Below are positions 52,286-60,637 of a stretch of DNA of 64,000 nucleotides, in pieces. The translations under genes and the position numbers were made by a program. This stretch comes from Anaerolineae bacterium. Lineage in GTDB: Bacteria > Chloroflexota > Anaerolineae > Promineifilales > Promineifilaceae. The DNA is taken from positions 25,728-89,727 of the forward strand of contig JAHBVI010000012.1 of the NCBI GenBank assembly GCA_019637635.1, given 5' to 3'. Position 1 is the stretch's first letter. The number at the start of each line of letters is the position of its first letter. The notes below the pieces were generated by a model, which worked only from the letters and a program-made list of their open reading frames with translations, was not told where the DNA came from and did not search any database.

Positions 52286-53828
52286 ACGTAGGGACTGTTG
52301 GGGTTGTCGCTGCCGGTGGGGTCAAGGCCGATGCGCAGAGCCAGGCTGCCGCCGGCGGCCGTCCCCGCCAATCCCCAGGCCGAGAAGGTGAGGTCGCCTG
52401 ATGGGTCTGGCACGACCACCGTCTGTTTCAGCCCGGCGTCAAAGGGGGTGTCCAGGCTGTGCCAGCGGACAGCGTTCAAGCCGGTGTGGATGTGGCCGGG
52501 ATTGGCGATCTGGTCGGGGTAGAGCGGGTTGGCCGCTTCGTAGATGGGTTGGGCATAGCGGGGTATGGGCGGCGTGGGAAACGGCCGTTTCGTTACCCAG
52601 GACGCATACACCCAGGCTTCCTCTTCGCTGACGGCCAGATAATCCAGCCCCACGTCTCCGGTCAAGGTCTCATCGGGAGGGATGGCAAAAACGGCCGTTT
52701 GCTGCCATAGATTGAACCAGGAGAGATGGCGCAGCAAGCGAATCTGTGCGCCGTCGGCCACGGCCAGAAAAAGACCAAACCAGTAGACATCCGCCGGGAC
52801 GCCAAACACGTTACCCCCCTGTTCGTTGTAAAACGGGTGGGTGGCCACGATCCGCCCGTCGGTGACATATTGAGTCAGCCAGGCATCACCAGAGAGGTGT
52901 TTGGCTTTGAAGATGCTACCGTCTTGTTCATACAGGACGTGCGCCCAGTTGTGTTCATCCACAATGACGTGAGGGTTGCGCCCATCGCCTACAAAGATGG
53001 CGGCCGCATCGGCCGGATGTGTGCCCTGGTCAGCGGCGCGATAGAGGAGACGGCCGTCTTGTTCATAGGCTACATGCAGACGGTTGGCGCGGCTGAAAGC
53101 CAGGGAGACGCGGCGGCCACTGTCTACCCGGCGCACCTGGAAATGGTTGCCGCCGCGTGACAGGGCGACGTAAATGTCGGCGATACCATCGCTCTCGCTG
53201 AGCCAGGCGACCGCCAGCATGTCATCACCCACGGCCGTGGCCGCCAAATCCTGGTTGGCCACATCCAGCGCCAGGTTGGTCACTTTGGTGGTGATAAATT
53301 GCTCTCCCAATTCCGCCGGCACGATATCCACCGGGATGGGCGTGGGACAGGCAGCCGTATCATCTCCGCCGTCAGGCGGTGTGGGCGGGTTGAACAGGTC
53401 GGGGTCTGTTTGCCGGGTGGCGGTGGGAATGATGCCCATGCCGTTGCTGGCGCAGCCGGGCGGTTGCGGTTCGCCGGGGCTGTTACAGGCGACCAGGAGC
53501 AAAACGACGAGCAGGATGGGGATGGGGAAGGAAATACAGCAGCGATGTTTCATGTCTCACCTCTCTTTTGTTCTGCCCTTCCCCCAGGCAGGCGGCAGCC
53601 AGCAGGCAGCAAACGACCGCCAGCTACGGGCAAAGGGAAGCACAGGTTGAAATGGATAGGGGGTTTGGGTAATGGCCGAAACGGGGCCACATCACACTGG
53701 TCGTTTAGCCAGTGGGCATCTCTCCCGCGCCGTCCGGTATCCCCAGATAATCTTGATGGCCTTCTGGTTTCAGACGGCCGTGTTCATCATACGCCTGATC
53801 TTAATCGCTTTTCCGGTTTTGATCCAGA

Positions 53829-53866
53829 GTATATTTATACCGATTGCCGGTATATTTATACCGATT
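53829..53866. promoter_or_regulatory. Two palindromic sites 21 bp apart
   Basis: GTATATTTATACCGATT occurs at 53829-53845 and 53850-53866, exactly 21 bp (two helical turns) apart. The core GGTATATTTATACC is nearly self-complementary. It lies about 275 bp before the first gene of the - strand operon. The rest of the 886-bp gap 53554-54439 has no credible gene; it carries a terminator at 53944-53981 and one copy of a long direct repeat. Confidence 0.6.
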
Positions 53867-53943
53867 TGGGGGATTGATTGGCGTGATCTGGCTGATCTGG
53901 CTCATGGCGTGTGGGCAAACGGCGGCTCCCCCATCCCACCACA

Positions 53944-53981
53944 CAAAAAAGCACGGCTGTATGGGGAAGTACGGCCGTGCT
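53944..53981 (-). terminator. Intrinsic terminator, minus strand
   Basis: AGCACGGC and GCCGTGCT form the stem (53950-53957 and 53974-53981), followed on the minus strand by six T. It would stop transcripts coming from the DUF6883/DUF4926 genes. The stem uses the ACGGCCGT palindrome. Confidence 0.75.
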
Positions 53982-54350
53982 GATAAGAAACGTATCGCTG
54001 CGGTCAGGTGACGGGTGCAGACCTGGTGATGAGGGGGACGGCCGTGCCGCCCATTCTCCTCTTGCGTCTCTCTTGCTGTTCACACCCGGCCTCAATTCGA
54101 CATGTCTCCCTGCCGCAGGGATGCGCCGGGGAACAATGTCGCGCATCGAACGAAAACGGGCTGGTGACTGACAGGCACCTGTGGCACGGTGTGGAACAGC
54201 ATCCCTTCGGGCTGAGAGGCCGCCACACCGGCCGGGGAAGACCGCGCCGCAGCAAGGAATTCAACGCCGTTGACAGGGACATTTGAACTTTCGACGGCGA
54301 CGCTGCCGAGTGGGTATTCGCGGGTGTTTGTGCGGAGTGATTGGACGCTG

Positions 54351-54432
54351 TAGGGGGCCGGGAGACAACAACGGATTAGAGAAAGGAGCGGATGGGATAC
54401 GGCCGTGGTTGGGATGGGTACGGCCGTGATGG
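54351..54432. repeat. Intergenic direct repeat, copy 1
   Basis: About 80 bp, diverged but clearly related to 55147-55226 (shared GCCGGGAGA, GACAACA and TTGGGATGGGTACGGCCGT). Both contain two ACGGCCGT-type sites and lie outside genes, flanking the DUF4926/DUF6883 pair. Confidence 0.6.
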
Positions 54433-54439
54433 ACGATGT

Positions 54440-54685
54440 TTAGGCTGGCACTCTTAAGTTACGCACATGCAGAATGGTGTCGGCGGAAAGGGGCTGAATG
54501 GCTGATTCTGGTACGGTGATCACGGCAATGGTCTCACCAATGCCATTAAACAGCTCCAGCGAGTAACCATCTTCTCCCTGCCACATCGGGTGATGCTCCA
54601 CAATCGTGGCTACGTCTCCTCGCCGCAACTTTCTTTCCGGTATATCTTGTGTCAAAACGACTTGTTCAAAGAGCTTAAATGTCAT
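54440..54685 (-). CDS. DUF4926 protein
   Basis: 81 residues from ATG 54685, sharing four bases with the upstream stop. The pattern FEQVVLTQDIPERKLRRGDVATIVEHH and YSLELFNGIGETIAVITV is the DUF4926 signature (small beta barrel). The family often accompanies DUF6883, and the pair behaves like a small accessory or toxin-antitoxin-like module; its biochemical role is not known to me. Confidence 0.75.
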   Translation of the reverse strand: MTFKLFEQVVLTQDIPERKLRRGDVATIVEHHPMWQGEDGYSLELFNGIGETIAVITVPESAIQPLSADTILHVRNLRVPA

Positions 54686-55020
54686 TTTATTCGCGCCTTA
54701 TCAGGATAAAGGGTAATGAATTTCGTCTGCTCAGAATCAAACTCAAACATCCAAAAGCTGCGTAGGGGCAAAGTTTTCCCGTTTGGACCTACCAAATCTC
54801 CCTTGATCTCAAACATCTGTCCGAATCGGGTTGCCTCCACAAACTCAGCTTCAAGGGGCAAGATTTGCAGCCGTAAATCCTTTTCCAGTTGTTGCCAGTT
54901 ATCGGCTGTATAACCGACCATTGCTAACCATTCAGATTTGTCGTCCTTTCCCTGCCAGACCAGCAAGTAATCCCTTAATTTGGCTGGTGCAATGATGGTG
55001 TCAGGTGGCAGGTTTGTCAT
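54682..55020 (-). CDS. DUF6883 protein
   Basis: 112 residues from ATG 55020 (MTNLPPDTIIAP); a start at 55029 is possible. The pattern IIAPAKLRDYLLVW, EFVEATRFGQMFEIKGDLVGPNGK and FITLYPDKA fits DUF6883. A TATAAT-like box (ATTATAAC on the + strand, 55028-55035) is very close to the start, so a short or absent leader is likely. It is coupled to the DUF4926 gene. The 273-bp region to 55293 contains no gene and holds repeat copy 2. Confidence 0.7.
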   Translation of the reverse strand: MTNLPPDTIIAPAKLRDYLLVWQGKDDKSEWLAMVGYTADNWQQLEKDLRLQILPLEAEFVEATRFGQMFEIKGDLVGPNGKTLPLRSFWMFEFDSEQTKFITLYPDKARIK

Positions 55021-55146
55021 TGATGCCATTATAACGAGGCATCGTGTAAAGAACAATCCAGGTAATTTCGGGCACCGTGGGGTGGGCACGGCCGTGTTGT
55101 TTTGGCGTGGGGTGGGGATATGAGTGCGCTTGGTGAGGGCAGCGGA

Positions 55147-55226
55147 TAGGGAGCCGGGAGATGACAACAGATTGGGGTAAGGAATGGATGGGGGATGGCC
55201 GTGTTTGGGATGGGTACGGCCGTTTT
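55147..55226. repeat. Intergenic direct repeat, copy 2
   Basis: Diverged copy of 54351-54432; same order of motifs, including GGGATGGGTACGGCCGT at the end. Confidence 0.6.
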
Positions 55227-55293
55227 GTTTGGGGTGGGGTGGGGTAGGCCGTTTTGTGTTATACTCATTGGCAAATATGAAGCGAGGTGCTTT

Positions 55294-55527
55294 ATGAATG
55301 TCTTGACTAATCGGGTAACAACCAATCCAAATGTGATGATGGGTAAACCAACCATTCGCGGCTTGCGCATCACCGTAGAACAGATCCTCAGGGCATTAGC
55401 CGCAGGCGTACCACCGGAAGATCTGCTTGAGGATTATCCGGAGTTAGAGCCTGAGGATTTGCTGGCTGTCTTTGCTTTTGCTGGCGATCTGGTTAGCGAA
55501 ACTCGTGTTTATCCGGTCGCTGCCTGA
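55294..55527 (+). CDS. DUF433 antitoxin-like protein
   Basis: 77 residues from ATG 55294, with GCGAGGTG upstream. The sequence NPNVMMGKPTIRGLRITVEQILRALAAG and LEDYPELEPEDLLAVFAFA is the DUF433 family (VapB-like HTH antitoxin). It is directly followed, after 2 nt, by the broken DUF5615 toxin gene, the usual partner. A TTGTGTTATACTC box at 55253-55265 may be part of its promoter. Confidence 0.82.
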   Translation: MNVLTNRVTTNPNVMMGKPTIRGLRITVEQILRALAAGVPPEDLLEDYPELEPEDLLAVFAFAGDLVSETRVYPVAA

Positions 55528-55529
55528 CG

Positions 55530-55880
55530 ATGTCATTAAAGTTCCTGGTAGATGTCGGTGTCAGCAAGAAAGTAGAACATTGGCTAAGCGACAGTGGTTA
55601 CGATGTCAAAGCTGTCCGGGCAATAGATCCCAAATTGCCAGACCACACCATTCTGTAAATCGCAGCACATGAAAATCGAATCGTCGTGACAATGGACAAA
55701 GATTTTGGCGAAATGATTTACCGCGCTGGGCAAACCCATGCCGGTGTGCTGCTCTTGCGCTTAGATGAAGCCACAAGTAATGAAAAAGTGCGTGTCGTAG
55801 CGGAAATCATTCAAAACCACGCGGATAAACTGGCGGGGAAGTTTTCTGTTTACCAATCAGGCCGTCTGCGAATCAGGTAG
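55530..55880 (+). pseudogene. DUF5615 PIN-like toxin with in-frame ochre stop
   Basis: From ATG 55530 the frame reads KFLVDVGVSKKVEHWLSDSGYDV and DHTIL, then TAA at 55656-55658, then IAAHENRIVVTMDKDFGE and onward in the same frame to 55880. Together this is one DUF5615 (PIN-like RNase) protein of 116 codons. The first acidic residue (LVD) and the DKDFGE pair of the PIN site are both present. TAA sits where Glu, Gln or Lys is usual, one base change away. The antitoxin is intact, so toxin loss would be tolerated. Confidence 0.78.
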
Positions 55881-56119
55881 CTGCCTTGTGCCAACTTGGG
55901 GAGATAACGACGGCCGTGCTGTTTAGTATGGTATTGGGATACGGCCGTGTCTCGATCACTCCCCACCACGTTGGTACTTCGGTACTAACTTTTCACGCCC
56001 CCTTCACAGCCTGTTTTCACGAGGTGTGGTTACAATCCTGACCGGGCGCGGAACATATGTTCCATTCAACCGGAGGGTGTGCGGAACATCATCCCTTTCT
56101 CAGATAGCACACCCTCGTT

Positions 56120-56539
56120 ATGTCTTTTCTGGAACGACTGCGTCACTCCCTCGGTTTTGCTTCTCCCCCACCCCCGGCCTCCATTGAGATCTCCCCGGCT
56201 TTGTTACCCCATTTGGAACGGTTTGCCGCCCAGGAAGGGCAGCCCCTGGATGCCGTTATTAATGGCTTGTTGCACCATGCACTCGCCGAACGGCTGGTAG
56301 CCCTGGCCCACTTGCAGCGTTGGGAAGCGCTCACCCCCCGCGAACAGCAAACGGCGGCCCTGGCCTGCCTGGGTTATACCAACCAGGAGATTGCCGCCCA
56401 CATGGTCATCTCCCCCAACACGGTGCGCACCCACATGCGCCACATCCTGCACAAGTTTGAAGCCAACAGCAAAACAGAACTACGCGAAATGCTGGCTGGT
56501 TGGGATTTTTCGGCCTGGGTTTCTGGCAGTGAGCGGTGA
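56120..56539 (+). CDS. LuxR-type HTH regulator
   Basis: 139 residues from ATG 56120. The C-terminal 65 residues are a LuxR/GerE HTH: WEALTPREQQTAALACLGYTNQEIAAHMVISPNTVRTHMRHILHKFEA. The N-terminal half (SIEISPALLPHLERFAAQEGQPLDAVINGLLHHAL) looks like a ribbon-helix-helix or short helical dimerisation part. No receiver domain. It precedes the RecA-like/polymerase operon by 200 bp and may control it (inference). The upstream gap 55881-56119 shows nothing but two ACGGCCGT sites. Confidence 0.8.
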   Translation: MSFLERLRHSLGFASPPPPASIEISPALLPHLERFAAQEGQPLDAVINGLLHHALAERLVALAHLQRWEALTPREQQTAALACLGYTNQEIAAHMVISPNTVRTHMRHILHKFEANSKTELREMLAGWDFSAWVSGSER

Positions 56540-56743
56540 GCGGTGAGCGGTAAGCAGTAGGCAGTGGGATTGGCTTGGCAGCTGGATGCGGGGAATAGGA
56601 TGGGCTGTGTTTGTCACCTGTGGACATTGGGGGAAAGGCGTCCCTGCACCTGTCTCATCCCCTGGGATTAGACCCCAATTCCGCCCCACTTTCATCCCCC
56701 TGGCGTATTGCCCCCTCCCCTGCTCCTGGTTATGGTTGGGCGC

Positions 56744-57274
56744 ATGGCGACTACCTTACCCGACCTACCGGCTGGCAAACTGGGGCTACTGGTTACGCCC
56801 GACGCCGCGCCAGAGATGATGATGGCGTTGACGGCCGTCCTGGCCTTGCAAGGTCCGGTGTGTGTGGTAGATGGTGGTAACCGGTTTGCCGCCTACCAGG
56901 TGGCCCGTCATCTGCGCCGCCAGACGGGGCAGGTAGAGGCGACATTAAACCGCATCACCCTGGCCCGCGCCTTCACCTGCTACCAGATAGTAGCTTTGCT
57001 GGCGCAAACCCCGGCCACGGCCGTGCCCCTGCTGACGCTAGATTTGCTGGCTACCTTCACCGATGAAAGTGTGCCGGTAACGGAAAGCTTCCGTCTGTGG
57101 CGGTTGGTGTGTGTTCACCTGTGCCGCCTGCGCCGTCATGCCCCCGTCGTCGTTAGCCTGCGGCCACCGCCACAGCCAGAGCGCTCAGGGCTGGTAACGC
57201 TGCTGCAAGAAACGGCCGATGTGCTGCTGCTGGCCGAGATGCCCCCGGCAGCCAGGAATCCGACGCTTTTTTGA
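56744..57274 (+). CDS. RecA-like protein lacking a P-loop, next to PolB
   Basis: 176 residues from ATG 56744; the upstream start at 56708 is possible. The order of strands GPVCVVDGGNRFAAYQVARHLRRQTG, LARAFTCYQIVALLAQTPA, VPLLTLDLLATFTDES and APVVVSLRPPP fits the RecA/Rad51 core, but the P-loop is replaced by VVDGGNRFA. This is the way ImuA-like and similar RecA relatives look. It is in line with the small helical protein and family B polymerase genes, so it may recruit the polymerase to damaged DNA (inference). No ribosome site is obvious. Confidence 0.55.
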   Translation: MATTLPDLPAGKLGLLVTPDAAPEMMMALTAVLALQGPVCVVDGGNRFAAYQVARHLRRQTGQVEATLNRITLARAFTCYQIVALLAQTPATAVPLLTLDLLATFTDESVPVTESFRLWRLVCVHLCRLRRHAPVVVSLRPPPQPERSGLVTLLQETADVLLLAEMPPAARNPTLF

Positions 57275-57279
57275 TGGGA

Positions 57280-57322
57280 CGCGGATGACGCAGATTTTCT
57301 CTTCTTATCCGCGTCATCCGCG
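57280..57322. repeat. 12-bp inverted repeat before the small helical gene
   Basis: CGCGGATGACGC (57280-57291) and its exact complement (57311-57322), then another CATCCGCG. It could be a processing or attenuation hairpin within the operon. No T-run follows. Confidence 0.6.
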
Positions 57323-57357
57323 CTCATCCGCGTCCTATTTAGACAAAGGAACAGACC

Positions 57358-57603
57358 ATGGGCCGAACCGTCCAGACCATCAACCAGGTAATCCAACAGG
57401 AGGAAGCGGCTTTTGCCCGCTTCCGGCGCACGCTGCGGCGGCAAGACCAGGTTCTCTTTGATACCCTTTTTGCCGGGGCGCGCAAACATACGGCCGCCAT
57501 CAGCCAGGCCAACCACGCCCTGCCCTTTGAAGCCATCTTGCTGGCGATGCTGCTGGAACAGGCGCGGGAAATCGAGGCGCTCAAACGCCAGTTATATGGC
57601 TGA
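57358..57603 (+). CDS. Small helical protein of the PolB operon
   Basis: 81 residues from ATG 57358 with AAAGGA about 10 nt upstream. It is a single long amphipathic helical protein (TINQVIQQEEAAFARFRRTL, ILLAMLLEQAREIEALKRQL), coiled-coil-like. The stop overlaps the polymerase start by 8 nt. It likely bridges the RecA-like protein and the polymerase (inference). Not recognised by family. Confidence 0.6.
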   Translation: MGRTVQTINQVIQQEEAAFARFRRTLRRQDQVLFDTLFAGARKHTAAISQANHALPFEAILLAMLLEQAREIEALKRQLYG

Positions 57604-59938
57604 GCGGTCTGGCGGCGCCGGGGGCCAGACAGGGTGGCTGCTGGATCTGTATGCCGGGGAGGGAGAAGAAGCAGGTGTTGTGCTCTGGTTTTTGTTGGCC
57701 GACGGCCGTCGCCAGCGTCTCACCCTGGATTTCCCCCTCACCTTTTACGCCGCCGGCCCATTCCCCCGGCTGCGGGCCGCCTGGCGTTTTTTGCGGGACA
57801 ATCACCCCACCCTACCACTGGCCCGTATGCAGCGAGAGGATTTGTTTGCCGGGATGTTGGATGTCCTGGCGGTAACAGCCAATCGGCCCGATGTGCAATT
57901 GGCGGTTTTTTCGTCCCTGGCTCGCGCTTTTCCCGACCTGGATTATTACGATGCGGACATCCCCCTCAGCCTGCGGCTGGCGGCGGCGCTGGCTCTGTTC
58001 CCCCTGGCCTATTGTGAGCTGGAGGCCGACGAAGCCAACCATATCCGGCGGCTGACGCCCCTGGAATCCACCTGGGATTTAGAGCCAACTACTCCCCCGC
58101 TGCGCCTGATGACCATTGAGCCGGATGTGCCCCCCTTTCAGGCCACACCTTGTTGGCTGCGGGTGCGCTGCGGCCGTACCGATAACCGCATCCCGCTGCA
58201 ACCAGGCCACCTGCTGCTGCGCCAGTTGCAGGCCACGTTCAAGCGGCATGACCCCGACCTCATCCTGACGCGCTGGGGTGATACCTGGCTCTTCCCCACC
58301 CTACTGGAGCAAGCGGCGCAAACAGGCATCCCCTTTAACCCCAACCGGGATGAAGGACAACGGCCGTTACAGCGACAAGAAAACAGCTATTTCACCTACG
58401 GCCAGGTGGTCTATCGTGGGCGGCAGGTGCATCTTTACGGCCGTTGGCACATTGACCAACAAAACGCCATGCTGTATGGAGATTACGGCCTGGAAGGCGT
58501 ACTAGAGCAGGCGCGGGTGACGGGGCTGCCGGTGCAGGAAATCGCCCGCAAATCACCGGGGGCGGGCATCACGGCCATACAGATGATCACGGCACTGCGG
58601 CGGGGGGTGCTGGTGCCTTACCAGAAGCAGCAGGCCGAAGGGTGGAAAACGGCGCGGCAGCTGATCCGCGCCGACCGGGGTGGCCTGGTTTACCAGCCGC
58701 TCATCGGGCTGCACCGGGAAGTGGCGGAGTTGGATTTTGTTTCCATGTATCCCAGCATCATGGTGCACCACAATATCTCCCCGGAAACGGTGGGAATAGG
58801 AGCCAGCGATGCAAAGATAGTGCCAGAATTAGGTATCCCGGTAGACCAGTCACGGGAAGGATTGGTGCCACAGACGTTACGGCCGTTGCTGGCCAAACGT
58901 ATCGCCCTCAAGCAGCAGTTGGCGCAATTGACCCGGCAGGACTGCCGTTACCGGTCGCTGAAGGCACGGGCTGATGCCCTCAAATGGCTGCTGGTCGTCT
59001 GTTTCGGTTATCTGGGTTACAAAAATGCCCGTTTTGGTCGTATTGAAAGCCACGAGGCGGTGACCGCCTACGGCCGTGAGGCGCTGCTGCGGGCCAAAGA
59101 AGCCGCCGAGGAGATGGGATTCACGGTGCTGCATATGTATGTGGATGGCATCTGGGTGCAGCAGACGGGGTACAGCCAGCCGGCCGATTTTGCCCCCTTA
59201 CAGGCGGAAATCCTGGCCCGTACCGGCCTGCCCATTGCCCTGGAGGGGGTGTACCGGTGGGTCGCCTTTCTGCCGTCGCGGTTGGATGACCGCGTGCCGG
59301 TCGCCAACCGTTACTTTGGTGTGTTTGGCGATGGCACGGTGAAGCTGCGCGGGATTGAGGCGCGGCGGCGGGATACCGCCCCCTGGGTGGCCCAGGTGCA
59401 GCAGGAGATCATGGGGTTGTTGACGGCCGTGCCGCCTGGCCAGCCGCTCGAAAGCTGCCTGCCAGTTGTGTGGGCACGGCTGCGCCAACATCTGGCCGAT
59501 TTGCAAAACGGGCAGATACCGCTGACCGCATTGCTGGTATCGCAAACACTGAGCCGGGAGTTGGCCGCCTACCGCGTGCCCTCAGCGGCGGCGCACGCCG
59601 CCGGGCAGTTGGCAATGGCCGGTAAGACGGTGCGACCAGGGCAGCGGGTGCGATTCCTCTATATCAGGGGGGCGCCGGGTGTACTGGCCGGGGATTTGCC
59701 TGGCGCGCCGCCTGCGGTCACGGCCGTGGATGTAGAACGTTATACTCGCCTGCTGCTGCGGGCAGCCAGTGCCATATTGTCACCATTGGCTGTAGATGAA
59801 GCCGAAATCCGGCGGCAGGTACAGGGGTGGGGGCGGCATTTGCCGTGCCAGTTGCCGCTGCCCGCGTCCGGTCTGGCGTCAGATCAAACCCACGCACAAC
59901 ACGGGCCGGCCGAACTCGTGTTGATGCCGTCGAAATAG
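57596..59938 (+). CDS. Family B DNA polymerase with degenerate motif C
   Basis: 780 residues from ATG 57596 (MAERSGG). Motif A is ELDFVSMYPSIM (about 378-389). Motif B is LKWLLVVCFGYLGYKNARFG (about 461-480), lacking the usual KxxxNSxYG lysine-asparagine order. Motif C reads YVDGIW (about 513) where active PolB has YxDTDS, so the second catalytic aspartate is absent. A KLRGIEARRRD segment corresponds to the later DNA-binding motif. The exonuclease motifs are also degraded (MTIEPD for DIE). This recalls the PolB2-type polymerases thought to work in translesion synthesis. Whether it has polymerase activity needs testing; it may be a scaffold. Confidence 0.82.
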   Translation: MAERSGGAGGQTGWLLDLYAGEGEEAGVVLWFLLADGRRQRLTLDFPLTFYAAGPFPRLRAAWRFLRDNHPTLPLARMQREDLFAGMLDVLAVTANRPDVQLAVFSSLARAFPDLDYYDADIPLSLRLAAALALFPLAYCELEADEANHIRRLTPLESTWDLEPTTPPLRLMTIEPDVPPFQATPCWLRVRCGRTDNRIPLQPGHLLLRQLQATFKRHDPDLILTRWGDTWLFPTLLEQAAQTGIPFNPNRDEGQRPLQRQENSYFTYGQVVYRGRQVHLYGRWHIDQQNAMLYGDYGLEGVLEQARVTGLPVQEIARKSPGAGITAIQMITALRRGVLVPYQKQQAEGWKTARQLIRADRGGLVYQPLIGLHREVAELDFVSMYPSIMVHHNISPETVGIGASDAKIVPELGIPVDQSREGLVPQTLRPLLAKRIALKQQLAQLTRQDCRYRSLKARADALKWLLVVCFGYLGYKNARFGRIESHEAVTAYGREALLRAKEAAEEMGFTVLHMYVDGIWVQQTGYSQPADFAPLQAEILARTGLPIALEGVYRWVAFLPSRLDDRVPVANRYFGVFGDGTVKLRGIEARRRDTAPWVAQVQQEIMGLLTAVPPGQPLESCLPVVWARLRQHLADLQNGQIPLTALLVSQTLSRELAAYRVPSAAAHAAGQLAMAGKTVRPGQRVRFLYIRGAPGVLAGDLPGAPPAVTAVDVERYTRLLLRAASAILSPLAVDEAEIRRQVQGWGRHLPCQLPLPASGLASDQTHAQHGPAELVLMPSK

Positions 59939-59941
59939 TAG

Positions 59942-59970
59942 TTGCCTCTGCACCAAAGAAACGTTATGCT
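59942..59970 (+). promoter_or_regulatory. Sigma70-like promoter of structured RNA copy B
   Basis: TTGCCT (59942-59947) and TATGCT (59965-59970), 17 nt apart, starting 3 bp after the polymerase stop. Same arrangement as copy A at 14030-14058. Confidence 0.65.
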
Positions 59971-59976
59971 ATTGAT

Positions 59977-60166
59977 ATTCCTGATTGGATTAACGGCAGA
60001 AGGAAAACCGCGATAGTTGTCTGCAAATGACATCATCGCTCCCTCCCCTAAAACTGGCACAAAAGAAACGCGACTGGAACAAACCAATCAGGAATAGGGC
60101 CACGACGCCCCCTCCTACTGCCGGTCAACGCCCGAATAGACCGCCTGCTTCCGCAGGCGGTTTTTT
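59977..60166 (+). ncRNA. Structured small RNA, copy B
   Basis: Closing helix ATTCCTGATTGG (59977-59988) with CCAATCAGGAAT (60084-60095), 12 perfect pairs. Inner hairpin GCGAT (60010-60014) with ATCGC (60035-60039). Pseudoknot CGGCAG (59994-59999) with CTGCCG (60118-60123). Against copy A the outermost closing pair is A-U here and G-C there, an inner-hairpin pair is C-G here and U-A there, and one G-C is a G-U in copy A: changes that keep pairing. The RNA fills most of the 324-bp gap between the polymerase and PadR genes. Unknown family. Confidence 0.72.
60141..60166 (+). terminator. Intrinsic terminator of RNA copy B
   Basis: CCGCCTGC (60141-60148) and GCAGGCGG (60153-60160) with a TTCC loop and six T. 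Clear and strong. Confidence 0.9.
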
Positions 60167-60262
60167 ATTGCCGCCAGGTAATGGTGTATTGACGGCTTAC
60201 ACCATATCCATTATGATTATTCCATTAAGTCGGTATCCGATATATAGGGAGTAGGATAGCCT

Positions 60263-60637
60263 ATGCCACACCAGGACGACGATATTCACAATTTACTGCC
60301 GCTGCGTGAACCCACCTTTTTTATATTGCTCAGCCTGAGCGAAGGCGAAAAACATGGATATGCCATCATCAAGGATGTGGCTGCCCTGAGCAATGGAAAG
60401 GTCAACTTAAGCACGGGCACCTTGTATGAGGCGCTGGCCCGGCTGCTGGATCAGGCGCTCATTGAACGGGTGGAGCGGGAGGCCAGCCCGGATGAGGGCG
60501 CCACACATCCCGGCCGGCCACGCAAAGCATACCGGCTGACGACCCGCGGCGGCCTGGTGGTGCAGGCCGAAATGACCCGTTTGCAGACGCTGCTGGCCGC
60601 AGCACAGCAGCGTCTGGCAGGGCAGGTGGGCGGCTGA
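60263..60637 (+). CDS. PadR family transcriptional regulator
   Basis: 124 residues from ATG 60263. The winged-helix signature of PadR is clear: FFILLSLSEGEKHGYAIIKDV, STGTLYEALARLLDQALIER and RPRKAYRLTTRGG. PadR proteins are repressors, often released by a ligand, and commonly control membrane or transport genes located next to them. Here the stop shares a base with the start of a membrane-protein gene (TGATG), so the two are coupled. The region before the start has TATATAGGGAG at 60240-60250, possible -10 and ribosome-binding elements. Confidence 0.88.
   Translation: MPHQDDDIHNLLPLREPTFFILLSLSEGEKHGYAIIKDVAALSNGKVNLSTGTLYEALARLLDQALIERVEREASPDEGATHPGRPRKAYRLTTRGGLVVQAEMTRLQTLLAAAQQRLAGQVGG

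Larger units (their letters stand above)
51488..53553 (-). pseudogene. Lipoprotein gene split by a 74-bp duplication
   Basis: The 5' part starts at ATG 53553 with a lipoprotein signal (PIPILLVVLLLVACN) and propeller-like repeats (AWLSESDGIADIYVALSRGG, LHVAYEQDGRLLYRA). It ends early after WSEATTAATFT. The 3' part (52108-51488) continues a beta-sandwich region and ends VYATFLVLR. A 38-bp sequence occurs twice (52174-52211 and 52248-52285), 74 bp apart; deleting 74 bp brings both parts into one frame of about 663 residues. The insertion therefore caused the break. It heads the long - strand operon. Confidence 0.78.
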
